DNA of 64,000 nucleotides. Origin: Diphasiastrum complanatum. Lineage: Eukaryota > Streptophyta > Lycopodiopsida > Lycopodiales > Lycopodiaceae. The notes under the pieces are model-generated. The model saw nothing but the letters and a program-made list of their open reading frames with translations. It did no database searches and was not told where the DNA came from. Of this stretch, positions 1 to 9,881 are shown piece by piece. The position numbers and the translations under genes were made by a program. The DNA lies in the NCBI GenBank assembly GCA_029204225.1, contig CM055092.1, positions 84,844,694-84,908,693 on the forward strand, written 5' to 3'. Numbering within the stretch: position 1 is the first letter of the stretch; each line of letters opens with the position of its first letter.

Positions 1-480
1 AGGCATTTGGCGACAGTGTCGCTTTTTCCCAAAAGGCGAAAAATGCGATAGTAGGCCAAAAAAACTTTCTAAGGCATTTAGAGACAATATGTCACCTTTT
101 TCGCAGAAATGTGAAAAATGCGATAGTGTCGGGAGAGTGCCAAAATCATTTTCTAAGTGTTTTTGACTTAGTGCTGAATTTTCCTCATGACCCAAAAATC
201 CAAACTGTGTGATGAAACAGTTCAAAAATGCAGACTGTGTGAAACGTAGTTCAAAATGCAACAGTCAAAAAACGGCAAAGGAAAAAACTAAGAAAAATAC
301 TAAGGCTTTGAAAGATAGAAACTCTCAGTTTCTTCAGACAATCTAACAACTTGCTAATAGACACATACAATCTGACATGCTCTAGACTGGATTATCAATG
401 ATTGATTTCTAGAAACCTTCCACCTGCCAAAACATTAGACACCTCTTTTCATGCACCTCTGATCAAAAAACTCTAATCAT
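1..480. repeat. Dispersed GGCGAAAAATGCG-type repeat and AT-rich flank
   Basis: The first 160 bases repeat short motifs (aaggcattt, ggcgaaaaatgcgatag, tttttcgca) about every 60 bases. The same vocabulary recurs near 33,490-33,600 (tttctaaggcatttt, aattttttcgca, ggcgaaaaag), so both places appear to hold members of one dispersed repeat. No coding signal is visible, and 180-980 is ordinary AT-rich sequence in which I see no gene. Confidence 0.45.
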
Positions 481-988
481 TCATATCAGAAAATAAAACT
501 CTGGAATCAAAAGTTTGTGAAGGAATCAAAAGTTTGTGTAGCTCATCTCGTCAACGACAATGCCAAAATACTTCTCTGGAAACCCAAAGCATTTTTTACG
601 GTGATGTATTATTTTTTGACGGTCTGCTGCTTGTTCCTCTTTATGATCATTCTAAGCTGACTTCACCGCCGCAATCTCCGTCGGATGTTTTAAGGCTTTT
701 CTTTTACTTTTCAATTCTACACACGTACTGCATACTCTCATTCGCACTTTTCGTGGAATAGAGACATTATTGAAATCTCTTTTCCAAAGTTTTGTGAAAT
801 ATGATATATACCTGTCATTGTTTTGAATCATATGCTCTTTGTATACTGAAAAAAATTTCTATTCGAGTAAAATTATCAACAAGACGGAATTTATTAGTCG
901 TTGGCATTACCTTGCAATGAAGATGAAAATATTTCTCCATCCATAACAATGTGTGTTGTGCAACATCACCCACAACCTTCGGAGATGG

Positions 989-1701
989 TTAGATATGACC
1001 GAACTTATTAATTCTGTACTTTATCCTCCATAGTCGAGAGCTGCCGAGGCTCAACACAATTTTAAATGCCCCTCTACAAACGAGGTCATTCTCCAGACTA
1101 TAGTCAAATATTTTTTTTAAACAAGGTATCAATTGTGAGGATAGAAACACGTCTTGCTCACTAGGACTCAGACCTAAATAAAAAATTCTCCATCTTTTTA
1201 TCTTTTGTTTTCCTAACTTTATCAAACAATTTGCATTGCAACAAAAAGAATGCAATGCCTCCTGAACTTGTTGATCAGCTGTCAAAAAATCTTTCCATCC
1301 TTACCAAAGGAACGCCTCCTGCGACGAAATACAATTGGCGAACATTCTTGGTAATCATTTTTCTCATTAGTCTCACTATTTGACTGATTGTTGTTTGACT
1401 CAACTTCCATGCTCTCAAATGGAGTGTCAACATTGGCACAGTGATTGTCAGAACCAAACGACCCAAATGATAATATATCATTAGAGAATATTGGTTTATC
1501 GCCAAAACATGGTCGTAAATATGATGGGACATCAACAGATGAGAACGATAAAATCCCATTGTCCTCGCTACGCACATGATTTAACAAATTCTCTATCATG
1601 TTCTCTGACACATTTTCTGACACGTCTCCTAACACATTTTCTTGTACGTTGTTTACACCGACCATTGGGGCTCCTTCATATGAATAAAACGAGAGGCTCA
1701 C
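989..1701 (-). pseudogene. Unrecognised frameshifted protein with Cys cluster
   Basis: Two minus-strand frames (1701 to 1282, then 1285 to 989) read as one protein interrupted by a frameshift near 1285. The first part (about 139 residues) is Asn/Ser/Glu-rich and ends in a basic run, FRRRRRSFGKDGK. The second (about 95 residues) has a Cys cluster, FCCNANC, followed by an amphipathic stretch with FYLGLSPSEQDVFLSSQL. The style (short Cys motif, then R..FY..L...E...L) recalls zinc-binding N-terminal regions of transposon-encoded plant proteins, but I cannot name the family. The start at 1701 is simply the first ATG. It could be a fragment of a transposon accessory protein or a chance reading frame. 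Confidence 0.3.
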
Positions 1702-2084
1702 CTCTCTGTAAATCGAGGGAAAAAAAATATTTATGAATCAACATTATGCATGTTACAACAAAAATAAAAATTATTTTAATAATTTTAAGCCTGAGAAAAA
1801 AACTTTCCATATTTGAAAAGGGAGAAAGTATAAAAGGGACCACCCAATATCATTTGAGCACGACATTTCCTGGTGAGCAGAGCGTTTTTGCAAGGCGCGA
1901 CTGAAGGCGCAAGATCCTGCACTGCATTCCCTCCCCCTTGCCTTTGCAAAATGAAGACCACCAAGTATGTCTGTAGTGTTATTTATGGGTATTTCTCGCT
2001 GTAAATTCCTAGGATTAAAAAACTTTGCCACTATTTTCCTAGGGTTGAGTAATATGTTAGTCGAATTTCGATGTAGTGCATTAA

Positions 2085-2445
2085 AAATGTGGCACATTTC
2101 GATGCCGTGCATCAAAATGGTGTGTCCAACTTGGACACACACTTTCGATGCAATTCATCGAGATGGACCACCAACTCGATGCACTGCATCAAGTTGGTGG
2201 TCCATCTCGATGTAGTGCATCAAGTTGGTCACTCACATCGATGCACTACGTCGAAATGTGCCACATTTTTTATGTGCATCGAGTTGGTGTGTCCAACTCG
2301 ATGCAGTACATCGAGTTGTATCACCAACTAGATGTAGTCCACTGAGTTGGTTAACCAGCTCGATGTACTGTATCGAGTTGGACACACCATTTCGTTGCAG
2401 TCCATCGAAATGGTGATCCATTTCGATGTAGTGCATCATGTTGTT
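2085..2445. repeat. Palindromic minisatellite, array 1
   Basis: About nine degenerate units built on two 12-base arms, CAACTCGATGCA and its exact reverse complement, separated by one base. The links between palindromes (for example aagttggtggtcc and agttggtgtgtccaact) are themselves partly palindromic. Some units carry a variant arm (catttcgatg instead of caactcgatg). The period is about 40 bases. Because the unit is self-complementary, open frames of similar composition arise on both strands and none should be read as a gene. A second array lies at 7147-7306. Confidence 0.85.
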
Positions 2446-2689
2446 GCGTTTATCTTTAGGTTATGGGAAGTAGTTTAAATTACATGTCGATGATCTTTGT
2501 AAATTAGATCCGCTGACTAAAAACTCTATTGTGATCCAATCCACAGCTAACATTTGACAAACTTTTAGCAAATTTATATTATAATGGTATGTCAAATTAA
2601 GCTTTTTTATGTGATATATTATTATTAAAGAAAAAAAATTTGATGTTGAATGACCGTGAATAACGAGTATGATTTTAATTTTCAGGAGC

Positions 2690-3157
2690 AAAAAGAAACA
2701 AACCCTCGAAAAAGAAATGACAAATGTTGAGAAATGACTAAAGTTATCACATGACAGTCAAAATTTAGGAATGTTGTCTGATACAAAGATTCCAGCAATG
2801 TTGAAGGCCAGACAAGTTGATCCATTGCCTAGACATTATTCTGATGTGAATATGGAAGATCCAAAAGGAAAGTTAGTTATAGAATCTTCCTCATCTTCCA
2901 TTAAGAAATTGTCAAATAATTTCTGGGCATTATCGTATTCTCCAGAGGAAGGACTATTTTTGTATGTGTGCAAGCTGAAAGCAACTGCTTTGACTGAGAG
3001 TAATTCGAAGTCTTGTGGTCGTATTCAAAGAATAGACTATGAGGGTGACTTTGGGGAGTCAATCCTGATTGAAACTCGGGGGACAAATGATGATGTTAGA
3101 TTATTTTCTTTGATGGAAGCTAACATGTGTTTAACATCTGTCCTGACTAGGTACTAA
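2690..3157 (+). CDS. Possible exon of an unrecognised gene (fragment)
   Basis: A coherent frame runs from a possible acceptor (ttttcag near 2685) to 3157. The upstream part reads EKEMTNVEK, one stop (TGA), LKLSHDSQNLG and then the open stretch from 2771 (128 residues). The protein is hydrophilic and of ordinary composition (a Ser run, then NNFWALSYSPEEGLFLYVCKL), unlike the low-complexity shadows nearby. I do not recognise it, and no other exon is evident. It may be a captured gene fragment. The single TGA would be an Arg CGA codon after one transition. Confidence 0.3.
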
Positions 3158-4636
3158 AAAACCATTGACCATCAGTTACAGTCCTAGATTTCTCTTTTCA
3201 AAATTACTGATGTCCCATACCATCAGCTTTTCCTTCTAGAAAATCCTTAACCACCTTATCTGATATTCTAGAGATCCACTGATCTTCTAGTTGTCCTATA
3301 ATTACTATAGGATATTATCTCTTGTTTCCAAATACTGGAGAATCCATTTTATTTGGATGACTGGCATGCCCCATCAGATGGATATCACAAATCCACACCT
3401 AATTCTATGATTTAGACAGAAGAATTAACATGGTTTCAATACTACATTCCGATCCTTACAGGTTAATGATAAGCTTCAAATCCCTATCCAGGGACAAGCT
3501 ACTATCATGTGAAGCAAGAGGAGAAGAGAGAACCTGGTAACCTAAACCCAATATATCGACGAGAGAATCCCCACCTCATTATATAGAGAGTAGAGTCATG
3601 TGCATGTAACCATACAATCCCCATGCAGGTCAACTATAAATAGATTACATCACTCCATATGTCTCAATTAGAGTGTTTGGGTCCTCTCAAGGTAATTAGT
3701 CACAAACAGTCTTGACATGGAGTTAAATCATGGCATGACCAATAATCTTGAGTACTAGAGGGCCGGTCTACCATATTAGGACTATTCCAGGTCCTTAACC
3801 GAATATGGCCATAACAACAACACTCCATAGCATACTCAAGATCCCAACCCTACTTATGTCTCATACCATAAGCAAGATCCAAACCTTAAGCATACTACCA
3901 CAAGAAAGCACTCTACACACTAGTAGCAACACTAGAGCATAAGCAAAGCAAACATTAGAGATCTCCCCTTCCCAATGGGCACCCTACTACCCTCATATAG
4001 ATGGCCCATGGGACCCCTCCAATGCACTATGGAGTTCCATGCTCATCTTGAGAGAGAGAGAAGCCTAGGGGAGTTAAAGAACCTCCAAGAACCTCCATAG
4101 GCTTATGGAAGGTCAAGAGACTCCTTCCATAACCTATGACTCTTTGAATGCCTTTCTTGTGGGAGTTGGGAACTCAATGGACACTTTAGAAGGGCGCCCT
4201 CCTACTAGGTCCCATTGCCCAAGTTGTGCATGTATACTTTGGTCCTAGACCAATAAAGTGATATGGTTCGAGGTTGAGGCCCAAGGTTTAGAACAATAGT
4301 CATCCAATGACTTTCTAACACCTCTCTAGGTTCCATACCTCCATTCAAGGCATAGACATCTACCTGTCCTCAACCAAGGATACTAGTACCTTAATTTAAG
4401 GCACCTACACTTAATCCTAAGGGTACCTCTTATCCAAGAGTCACGTGACTCCATACCTCCGACCAAGGTATAGTCACTTGTCTGCCCTTATCCAAAGATC
4501 CTAAGGGTAACCCTTATCCAAGGGTAACTTGCCATTTAGCTCCCAACACTAAATGGACCAATAGGGGTCTGAAGTACTACTAGTTACATAGGTATGTAAC
4601 ACATGTCTTCCTCCTTTTGAGCAACTCCTCACTTTC
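3158..4636. other. Non-coding, LTR-like sequence with local repeats
   Basis: No coding frame is supported. The tract at 3540-3620 (cgagagaatccccacctcattatatagagag) resembles an inverted promoter region of the kind seen in several LTRs of this window (compare 15,350 and 49,860), so part may be a degenerate LTR on the minus strand. At 4380-4545, short repeats of the type ctaagggtaacccttatccaagggtaac alternate with ccatacctccgaccaaggta. Ends of an LTR could not be located. Confidence 0.35.
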
Positions 4637-4906
4637 AGTTCAGATCACCTGCAAGAGACCCTCTTGGAGTGCGTGCACAAGGAAACCATTTCTAGCATGC
4701 TCTCTAAGGCTCCTTCAATGTTGCATCGAGTCCGACGTTTTTCTTGTGCGGGGGCTTGGTTGTTAGCTTGGCATGTTATTCCTTCTTTTCGGTTGTCTTT
4801 GACCATCTCCACCAATGCTCTTCGTCTTCGCTTGGGGCTACCTCATCCTTTGGTCTTGGGTCTCTTCAGGTGTGTTTGTGGTCAAACACAATTTCCTTTT
4901 GAGTAG
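4637..4906 (+). pseudogene. Probable C-terminal fragment of a non-LTR retroelement polyprotein
   Basis: The frame from about 4637 reads a leader, ISSMLSKAPSMLHRV, then CAGAWLLAW, then ALRLRLGLPHP, and ends in a CVCG pair. GAWL...ALR.RLGLP...C.CG is the signature I associate with the region after the reverse transcriptase of some LINE-like elements, which ends in a zinc-binding motif. Only this roughly 90-residue piece is present. No reverse transcriptase palm or endonuclease is seen upstream, and the frame stops at 4904. The identification is from pattern memory and is tentative. Confidence 0.35.
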
Positions 4907-5562
4907 GTAATTGAAAAGTTTTCTCCTAAGACGATTCCCTTCAAAACTTTAAAAATCAAGGTATCAAAAATAAAAGCACATTTTTGGGTAAAATTATTCT
5001 TTTAAGTGTAGGCTTTTTGACTTTTTAAAATCCTCAAAATGCACGTACCATATTTTCAAAAATACATTAGTAAGAAACTACACAATTATGTGCATTGAAA
5101 ATTTGATATTGTTTTAAAAAATGTCACAAAAAAAAAAATGAACTTAAAATTCATATGGCTAATTAACTCTTCGCTGAGATTTTGTTATAGGTACTTGCAT
5201 AAATCATTAATAAATTAATCATATTTTAAATGTCATCTAATTATTGGCATCTAGATATTTTCAAAATATTATAATGATTTATTAGATTGCATAAAAAGTA
5301 TCCGATAAAAAATTTCATAACAAATAAATTTATCAAAACGTAGAATAATAGTGCATAAATAACCAAGAACTTTTTATAAATCTAAGAATAAGCTCATGAA
5401 GCATAATATCTCAAATATATCATTGTGAATCTCACAGAAATAAAATCTTGATTTTCAAATTTGGTACTTTCCATTCAAATGTAAGTATCCAATAACATAA
5501 GGTTCTGGCCAATTACATTTATGTTTGCAAATCAATATCCAAAACATATTTTTCCTAAGGTA
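4907..5562. other. AT-rich non-coding stretch downstream of gene G1
   Basis: Strongly AT-rich with short A/T runs and no coding frame. It lies just 3' of the minus-strand G1 gene and would include its 3' untranslated region and polyadenylation signals if G1 was ever transcribed. Nothing else is recognisable. Confidence 0.5.
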
Positions 5563-6861
5563 TCAAGCAATATCTAGTAACATCTCAGGTAAGGCCTTCT
5601 CGGCTGATTGAGAGGCTTGCCCCTCATCAACGACATTAGTAGCCCTATTAGTGAAATCTTGAGGGGGCTCAGTAATATCATCTCTCAACCCAACTAGCTC
5701 CGCTTTTTCATTTAATAATGGGGGAACCGGTTCGGATGAGGCACTCTAGAACCTCTCACTATTGTCGACCGCTCGAGTCCCAACTTCCTGATTTTCATCT
5801 GGAAGTTCTCGAATAGCAGCCACTCTCATCTCAATATAGATTGTCTGGACTTCATCCACTTCAACGACTATGCAATTCCTATTTTTCTTAAGGGCACAAC
5901 ATGTGGTAGTACCTACATGTAAAAGTATATAAAAGAATAAGTAATTTGCAAAAAATAAAAATTAGATTTGAAAGTTAATAATCAATAATGAGAACTACTT
6001 TTAAGCAAAGAAACACATCTTCATATCTATTCCTGCAAACATGTCCAGAATCCAATCATCCTCATTCAAAAACATATCAATCAACTTATTGATTTATCTT
6101 TGAGGCTTTTGGTAAGGGTTAACCAAAGACCTATCACCCTCTAAGTGTCTTAATTTTTGAGTGACAGCCAGACAAGAAATGACATTACCACATTGCTCAT
6201 TGCAATAAATCTGCAATCTCTTTTTCTCATGGCCATCATAGTAGCCCACGGTCATCATTTCAAAAGAACTGATAAGCCGACAGCCCAGTGCACGTTCAAG
6301 ATTTGTTTTGTTCCTGCATATGTTATACCATATTAGTATAGAGACATACATTTTCAAACATTAACTAAATCAAAATAAATATCACAATATGTAATTAAAA
6401 TGGCATACCATACAAGGTACTCAATAGCATGACATGCAGTTTTCAGAGATGCAATGACTGATGATGACTGAGCCACGCTATGAAAAATCACACATCTCCA
6501 TAAAGAAGATGTTGTCAAGGCAGCAAAATCAGTCACCAGCTTCATTATTTGAGGGTAAGGAAATGGTTTCAAGTCATTAATGGAGCCAAACATTCTAAAA
6601 CCATATGGAATATCCGCAATAGCAAGAGTATACTCATGCTTTGGGACATCTTCTATCAATTTCGAGACATCGGAACAAAAAACCCAATACGTAAATGTCC
6701 TCATCAGATCCAAAAGACAAGTGAAGGTTTTATAATCCTCAGACATTGGTGGGAGGGAATCTTTTAACCGAATCCTCATTCATTCTTCCTTAGCCCTCTG
6801 TATATGCGACAAAAAGTTTGGAGGGCAATCCAAGTCCTCTCCAGCCTTTGCCTTCTTTGGT
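5563..6861 (-). pseudogene. Beta-class amino-methyltransferase domain (N6-adenine / N4-cytosine type)
   Basis: Exon 6861-6409 contains SDVSKLIEDVP and motif IV as ADIPYGF (6617-6597), where families usually have DPPYG; the first Pro is Ile here. The Trp codon of EYLVWN is split by a 95-bp GT-AG intron (6408-6314). Exon 6313 to about 6027 has NPYQKPQR, the usual K-P segment before motif I, then WILDMFAG, the first half of the SAM-binding motif. The second half follows the next intron at 5912: TTTCCALKKNRNCIVVEVDE, ending with YIEMRV. Motif IV preceding motif I defines the beta class, which methylates N6-adenine or N4-cytosine in DNA. A hydrophilic acidic tail runs past TAG 5746 to 5563. Loss of Pro in motif IV and the stops argue that this copy is inactive. 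Confidence 0.75.
6314..6408 (-). other. Intron in the G1 methyltransferase region
   Basis: On the minus strand the donor is tg|gtatgcc and the acceptor atatgcag|gaac. Joining them restores a Trp codon and keeps the frame across VW/NKTN. Other introns in the same gene fit at 7093-7375 (donor gtaagc, acceptor tttgcag), at 6950 to about 6862 (donor gtaagaat), and at about 6027-5913 (acceptor tgtag). Orderly introns show that the gene was an ordinary spliced nuclear gene or an element with introns, not a processed copy. Confidence 0.75.
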
Positions 6862-7092
6862 TGTAAAACCACAACAACAAATATATAGGTTTAATAATAC
6901 ATTATAAAGATTTAAAACAAAACATAAATATATTATTTTAACATTCTTACCTTATAATTCTAGAAAGCCAAAAAAAATTCAGACAGAGCTTTCGCTGAGC
7001 TTGTAGTCGGATAGTTTTGTTTGACCTCATCCCAGCTGGCATAGTTCAGCTGTTTCATCATCACCTCTTGAATTCCGATGAACATTTTGTGA

Positions 7093-7375
7093 CTGCAAAT
7101 ATACCGTGATGAGAAAAACATATAAAAATTATGAATGGTAAGCAACAGAAACTCGATGTTGTGCATCGAGTTGGTGTTACTAACTCGATGCAGTGCATCG
7201 AGTTGGTGTATTAGTATACCAATTGGTACACCCAATCGATGCAGTACATCAAGTTGGTACACCACTCGATGCTCTGCATAGACTAAGTATCACCAACTCA
7301 ATCAAATAAATAGATTAGCAAAGCTAGTATTATACTAATAACAACATTAAATGACTGAATATTAAAATAGCTTAC
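7093..7375 (-). other. G1 intron carrying the palindromic minisatellite
   Basis: The upstream exon ends EFK..., with donor gtaagc at 7375-7370, and the downstream exon starts after tttgcag at 7093. The exons join in frame (MHFEFK then HKMFIGIQEVM). More than half of this 283-bp intron is the palindromic repeat at 7147-7306. Confidence 0.65.
7147..7306. repeat. Palindromic minisatellite, array 2
   Basis: About four units of the same palindrome as the array at 2085-2445. The best unit is exact on both 12-base arms around 7183-7207 (caactcgatg..gcatcgagttg style), and adjoining units are degraded. It sits inside a G1 intron. Confidence 0.85.
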
Positions 7376-8528
7376 TTTTTAAACTCAAAGTGCATTTCGT
7401 CCATGCTAAGCTCCTTTAGGACTACACGTGAAAGCACTGACACAATGGTGGTCTCATCTTTAATTCCATGAAGAGATCTCCACCAGTGCCCCCTCATATC
7501 ATTAGCGAGCTCCTCAATTTGAAGGTCAAGCTTCTGTGTAGCCTCTTTCGACAAAGCAGTAAGAACAGCTTTTTCCTTCGAGACCTTTTGGCCCTTCAGC
7601 TCCTTATTCTCCCACATTCTGAATATAGTGTCTTGAATATCCCACACCTGTCCTTGACGAAAAGCCAATTGAAACCATCATATTTACGTAGGCCATGTGA
7701 CTTTTTGGACTCATCAACGACAACTCCAACCTCTAGCAAACATTGGTGCCTCAATGCACCATCAGCTTTTTCGTGAGATTTAAGATAATGAACATATTCA
7801 TGGTGAAAAAACCTTACTTTTTCAACAAATGACATCTTGGCCCTGCAATCGTTATCATTATTGTGATCCTAGACAAGTAACTTCGCTTCTTCGAGTGTTA
7901 GATTACAGAATATTTTACATTTAACACGAAAAATACTCGTAGTCGGATAACTGGCCACTAGATATCTTCACGTCTCGGCTGAGTGGGATCCACCAATAAC
8001 ATAATAATCATAAAGCTCAATTTTTTTCTCATTAAAAGCCTTCTTAGAAGGACACTGGTAAGGATCAACTAAAATAGTGAAAGACACAATAGTCGCATGT
8101 GGATTTAGCTTCATTTTCTTCATCAGATCATGCACTTTGTGAGGAGCTCTCATTATTATCGTCCTCCTACCTGTATCGGGGCCAATAGGAAGCCTATGAA
8201 CTTTTTCAATAGGCAAGGTGAAGATCTTGTGTGACGCAAGCTTTTCATTTTGAATTGTCTCCCTGATTTTGTTCTGATCAGTCTTTATTAACCTGTCTTT
8301 AGCCTCGCTATCAGAACCACCGCCACTATCAGAACTGCCAGATGATTCTTCATTGTTTTTAAATTTTTCCTTGGCCATGACTTTGACTCTCTTCATCTTT
8401 TCAGGAGAGTGCGCTGGAACCAAAAATTTTGTAGCTTGAGATAGGAGGCATTTCTTTTTTGGAGAAGGCCCTTTCGGTGAGGACAAGTCCTCACTAATTG
8501 GTTTAGTTGTTGTTTTTTCTCTTAAGCT
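7376..8528 (-). pseudogene. ParB-like domain region of G1
   Basis: The open frame from 8582 contains a low-complexity Ser/Asp linker (residues about 78-95) and then FTLPIEKVHRLPIG (residues 121-134), matching the start of ParB N-terminal domains. NPHATIVSFTILVDPYQCP follows, then LYDYYVIGGSHSAE (ending at residue 202). After the stop at 7968 the same frame continues RYLVASYPTT, NLTLEEAKLLV, a stop at 7869, DHNNDNDCRAKMSFVEKVRFF. The order of a strand with ILVDP.Q, Y.VIGG.H..E and L..EEA.LL fits the ParB/sulfiredoxin fold. The usual box-II Arg after GG is replaced (GGSHS). A helical stretch (KELKGQKVSKEKAVL...) follows the frame change near 7660 and ends at the 7375 donor. ParB-type modules bind DNA or act as CTPases or nucleases; what this one does is unknown. 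Confidence 0.6.
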
Positions 8529-9047
8529 TGGATTGGCGAGGGCTGGCGACGTAACTCCTAATTGATTTTGGAGTTTTCTCAAAAACTGTGATTCTCCATG
8601 CCGGCTACTCTCCCAGTGCAGGTATTTTGTCCAACTCTTTGCCGGCCTCGATCTCGGAGGTCTTAAATTTTAGAACCCATCCACCACACGAGGACTCATG
8701 CGGATGCTACTTTAAGAAGGTCTGGATCTGGTCCTCGACGCTGATGGACCTTCTGAATAGAGGTCTTGTCCTTGATGAGGATGGACCCGCTTGTACTGCC
8801 GGTATGGTTGGCGGTTGATCTGCTATATCTAGAGCTCCCCCCTGGTCCATGCTCGAATCAATCCATGTATCCATTGGTACAGCTTCTTGGCACGAAGGAA
8901 AAAATTGCGACATGACCGGGACAGGGATTTGTGGTCCGGCTTCCAACACTTGAGCGGCTGCTATTTCATAGGCGGTGATGGTCTCTTTTGTCTTTGACAA
9001 CTCGGTTGAAACTGCTCCTTTGAACCTATCAAAGCGGCCTTTTTCTC
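8529..9047 (-). pseudogene. Family G conserved block, G1 copy
   Basis: The frame reads GRFDRFKGAVSTELSKTKET, then a Pro-rich linker, SVEDQIQTFLK, stop, HPHESSCGGW, EIEAGKELDKIPALGE, stop, FEKTPKSIRSYVASPRQ. The same blocks occur in G2 (FDLFKGTSSLELAKAKQ; HPHESLRGCW; EIEAGKELDKISTLGE; FEKTPDSIRSYVSSPRQ) and G3 (SANQELAQAKQAL; FLHESSRGSW; IKGNELAYIPTLGT; FEKDLAAIRAYVTSSKQ). After SPRQ, G1 diverges from G2 and G3 and changes frame, which suggests an internal deletion. Function unknown; the N-terminal part looks coiled-coil. The 5' edge near 9047 is an abrupt junction with copia gag in the opposite orientation. Confidence 0.65.
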
Positions 9048-9209
9048 TACATATGAGAATGGGTGATGATCATATCGACAGACTCAGATTTAACTCTTGC
9101 TAGAGTTATCACTATGTTGCTGCAAGAAGATAATTGAAGAAGTCAACACACTCCATCTACTTCCTCCTCACAGGCTCTATATGTCAACAAAGGCTCTAAG
9201 CGACAAAAG

Positions 9210-9881
9210 TAGAAAAGCTCCAAAAAGGTTGCAACAAATCAGAAACAAACTCAAAGTCAAGCACAATCATTAGATCTACAATCGATGAAGAAGATGTTTT
9301 GCAAGTATTGCAAGCGCAATAACCATGAGATCAAGGATTGCCAAATTCTCCAAGCGAAGAACACAACCAAGCAACCTGATCAACAAACAAACATAGTCTC
9401 ATCATCTCCCCAAGTCTAAGTGGACGAAGGCGTATTCACGGTTAAAGATCAAAGCACATTTTTGGATGATTCATGGTTTTTGGAGTATGGAGCTACACAA
9501 CATATGACCAATCAACGTGAGATCTTCAACTCCTACACGCCTTACAACATGAAGAAATTTGTTCATCTTGGTGACAATAGTACTCACACTATTGAAGGTG
9601 GAGGTACTGTAAGATTGCGTTTCCAGCATGATCAGTTCAAATTACTATCAAAGGCTTTATATGTTCCTAAACTCTCTACAAATCTGTTATCAGTGCGTAG
9701 AATTATAGGTTTAGGTCATAAGGTAGAATTTGAATATGATCAATGCAAAATTGTTGATAGGAGTAATAAGATCCTTGCACTTGGTAAGAGGCAATGTTAC
9801 TTATATAGATTGGCACATTGCTATTCTGAGTCTAGCCAAGTCTTGAAAACCTCGGTTCTAGTCAATAAAGCATTACTATGA
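9210..9881 (+). pseudogene. Copia gag tail, protease and GAG-pre-integrase (E1)
   Basis: A CCHC knuckle, CKYCKRNNHEIKDC, lies at 9300-9341 (C-x2-C-x4-H-x4-C), with a stop at 9417. The following frame (9420-9881) carries the protease remnant WFLEYGATQHMT. The catalytic Asp-Ser of the usual DSGA is replaced (EYGA), so this protease would be dead. VHLGDNSTHTIEGGGTV and LYVPKLSTNLLSVRRI are the typical sequence before integrase. The frame closes with a stop just before the zinc-binding LGN motif. Very close relatives of these strings occur in the minus-strand element at 30-33 kb (CRYCKRTSHEIKDC; VQLGDNSSHSNEGEGTV), so the two belong to related lineages. Confidence 0.85.

Larger units (their letters stand above)
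5563..9047 (-). pseudogene. Family G gene G1: ParB-like domain plus beta-class DNA methyltransferase, broken
   Basis: A minus-strand, intron-containing gene can be followed from 9047, where copia sequence takes over, to a stop at 5563-5565. In order it holds a linker block shared with copies G2 and G3 (9047-8530), a Ser/Asp-rich segment with SSGSSDSGGGSDSE, a ParB-like domain (8230 to about 7790), a helical segment (7780-7376), and a methyltransferase domain across four exons (7092-5563). In-frame stops lie at 8707, 8605, 7968, 7869, 6960, 6780 and 5746, and frame changes near 8530 and 7660. Most stops are TAG/TGA where Trp, Arg or Gln would fit. The 5' end is lost at the copia junction. ParB plus methyltransferase is known from prokaryotic and phage genes. 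Finding it in a spliced plant gene is the main novelty here. Confidence 0.7.

Noticed and set aside
2089-2439. Several overlapping frames on both strands with DALHQVG / HRVG peptides
   Set aside because: Produced by the palindromic minisatellite, which reads similarly on both strands.
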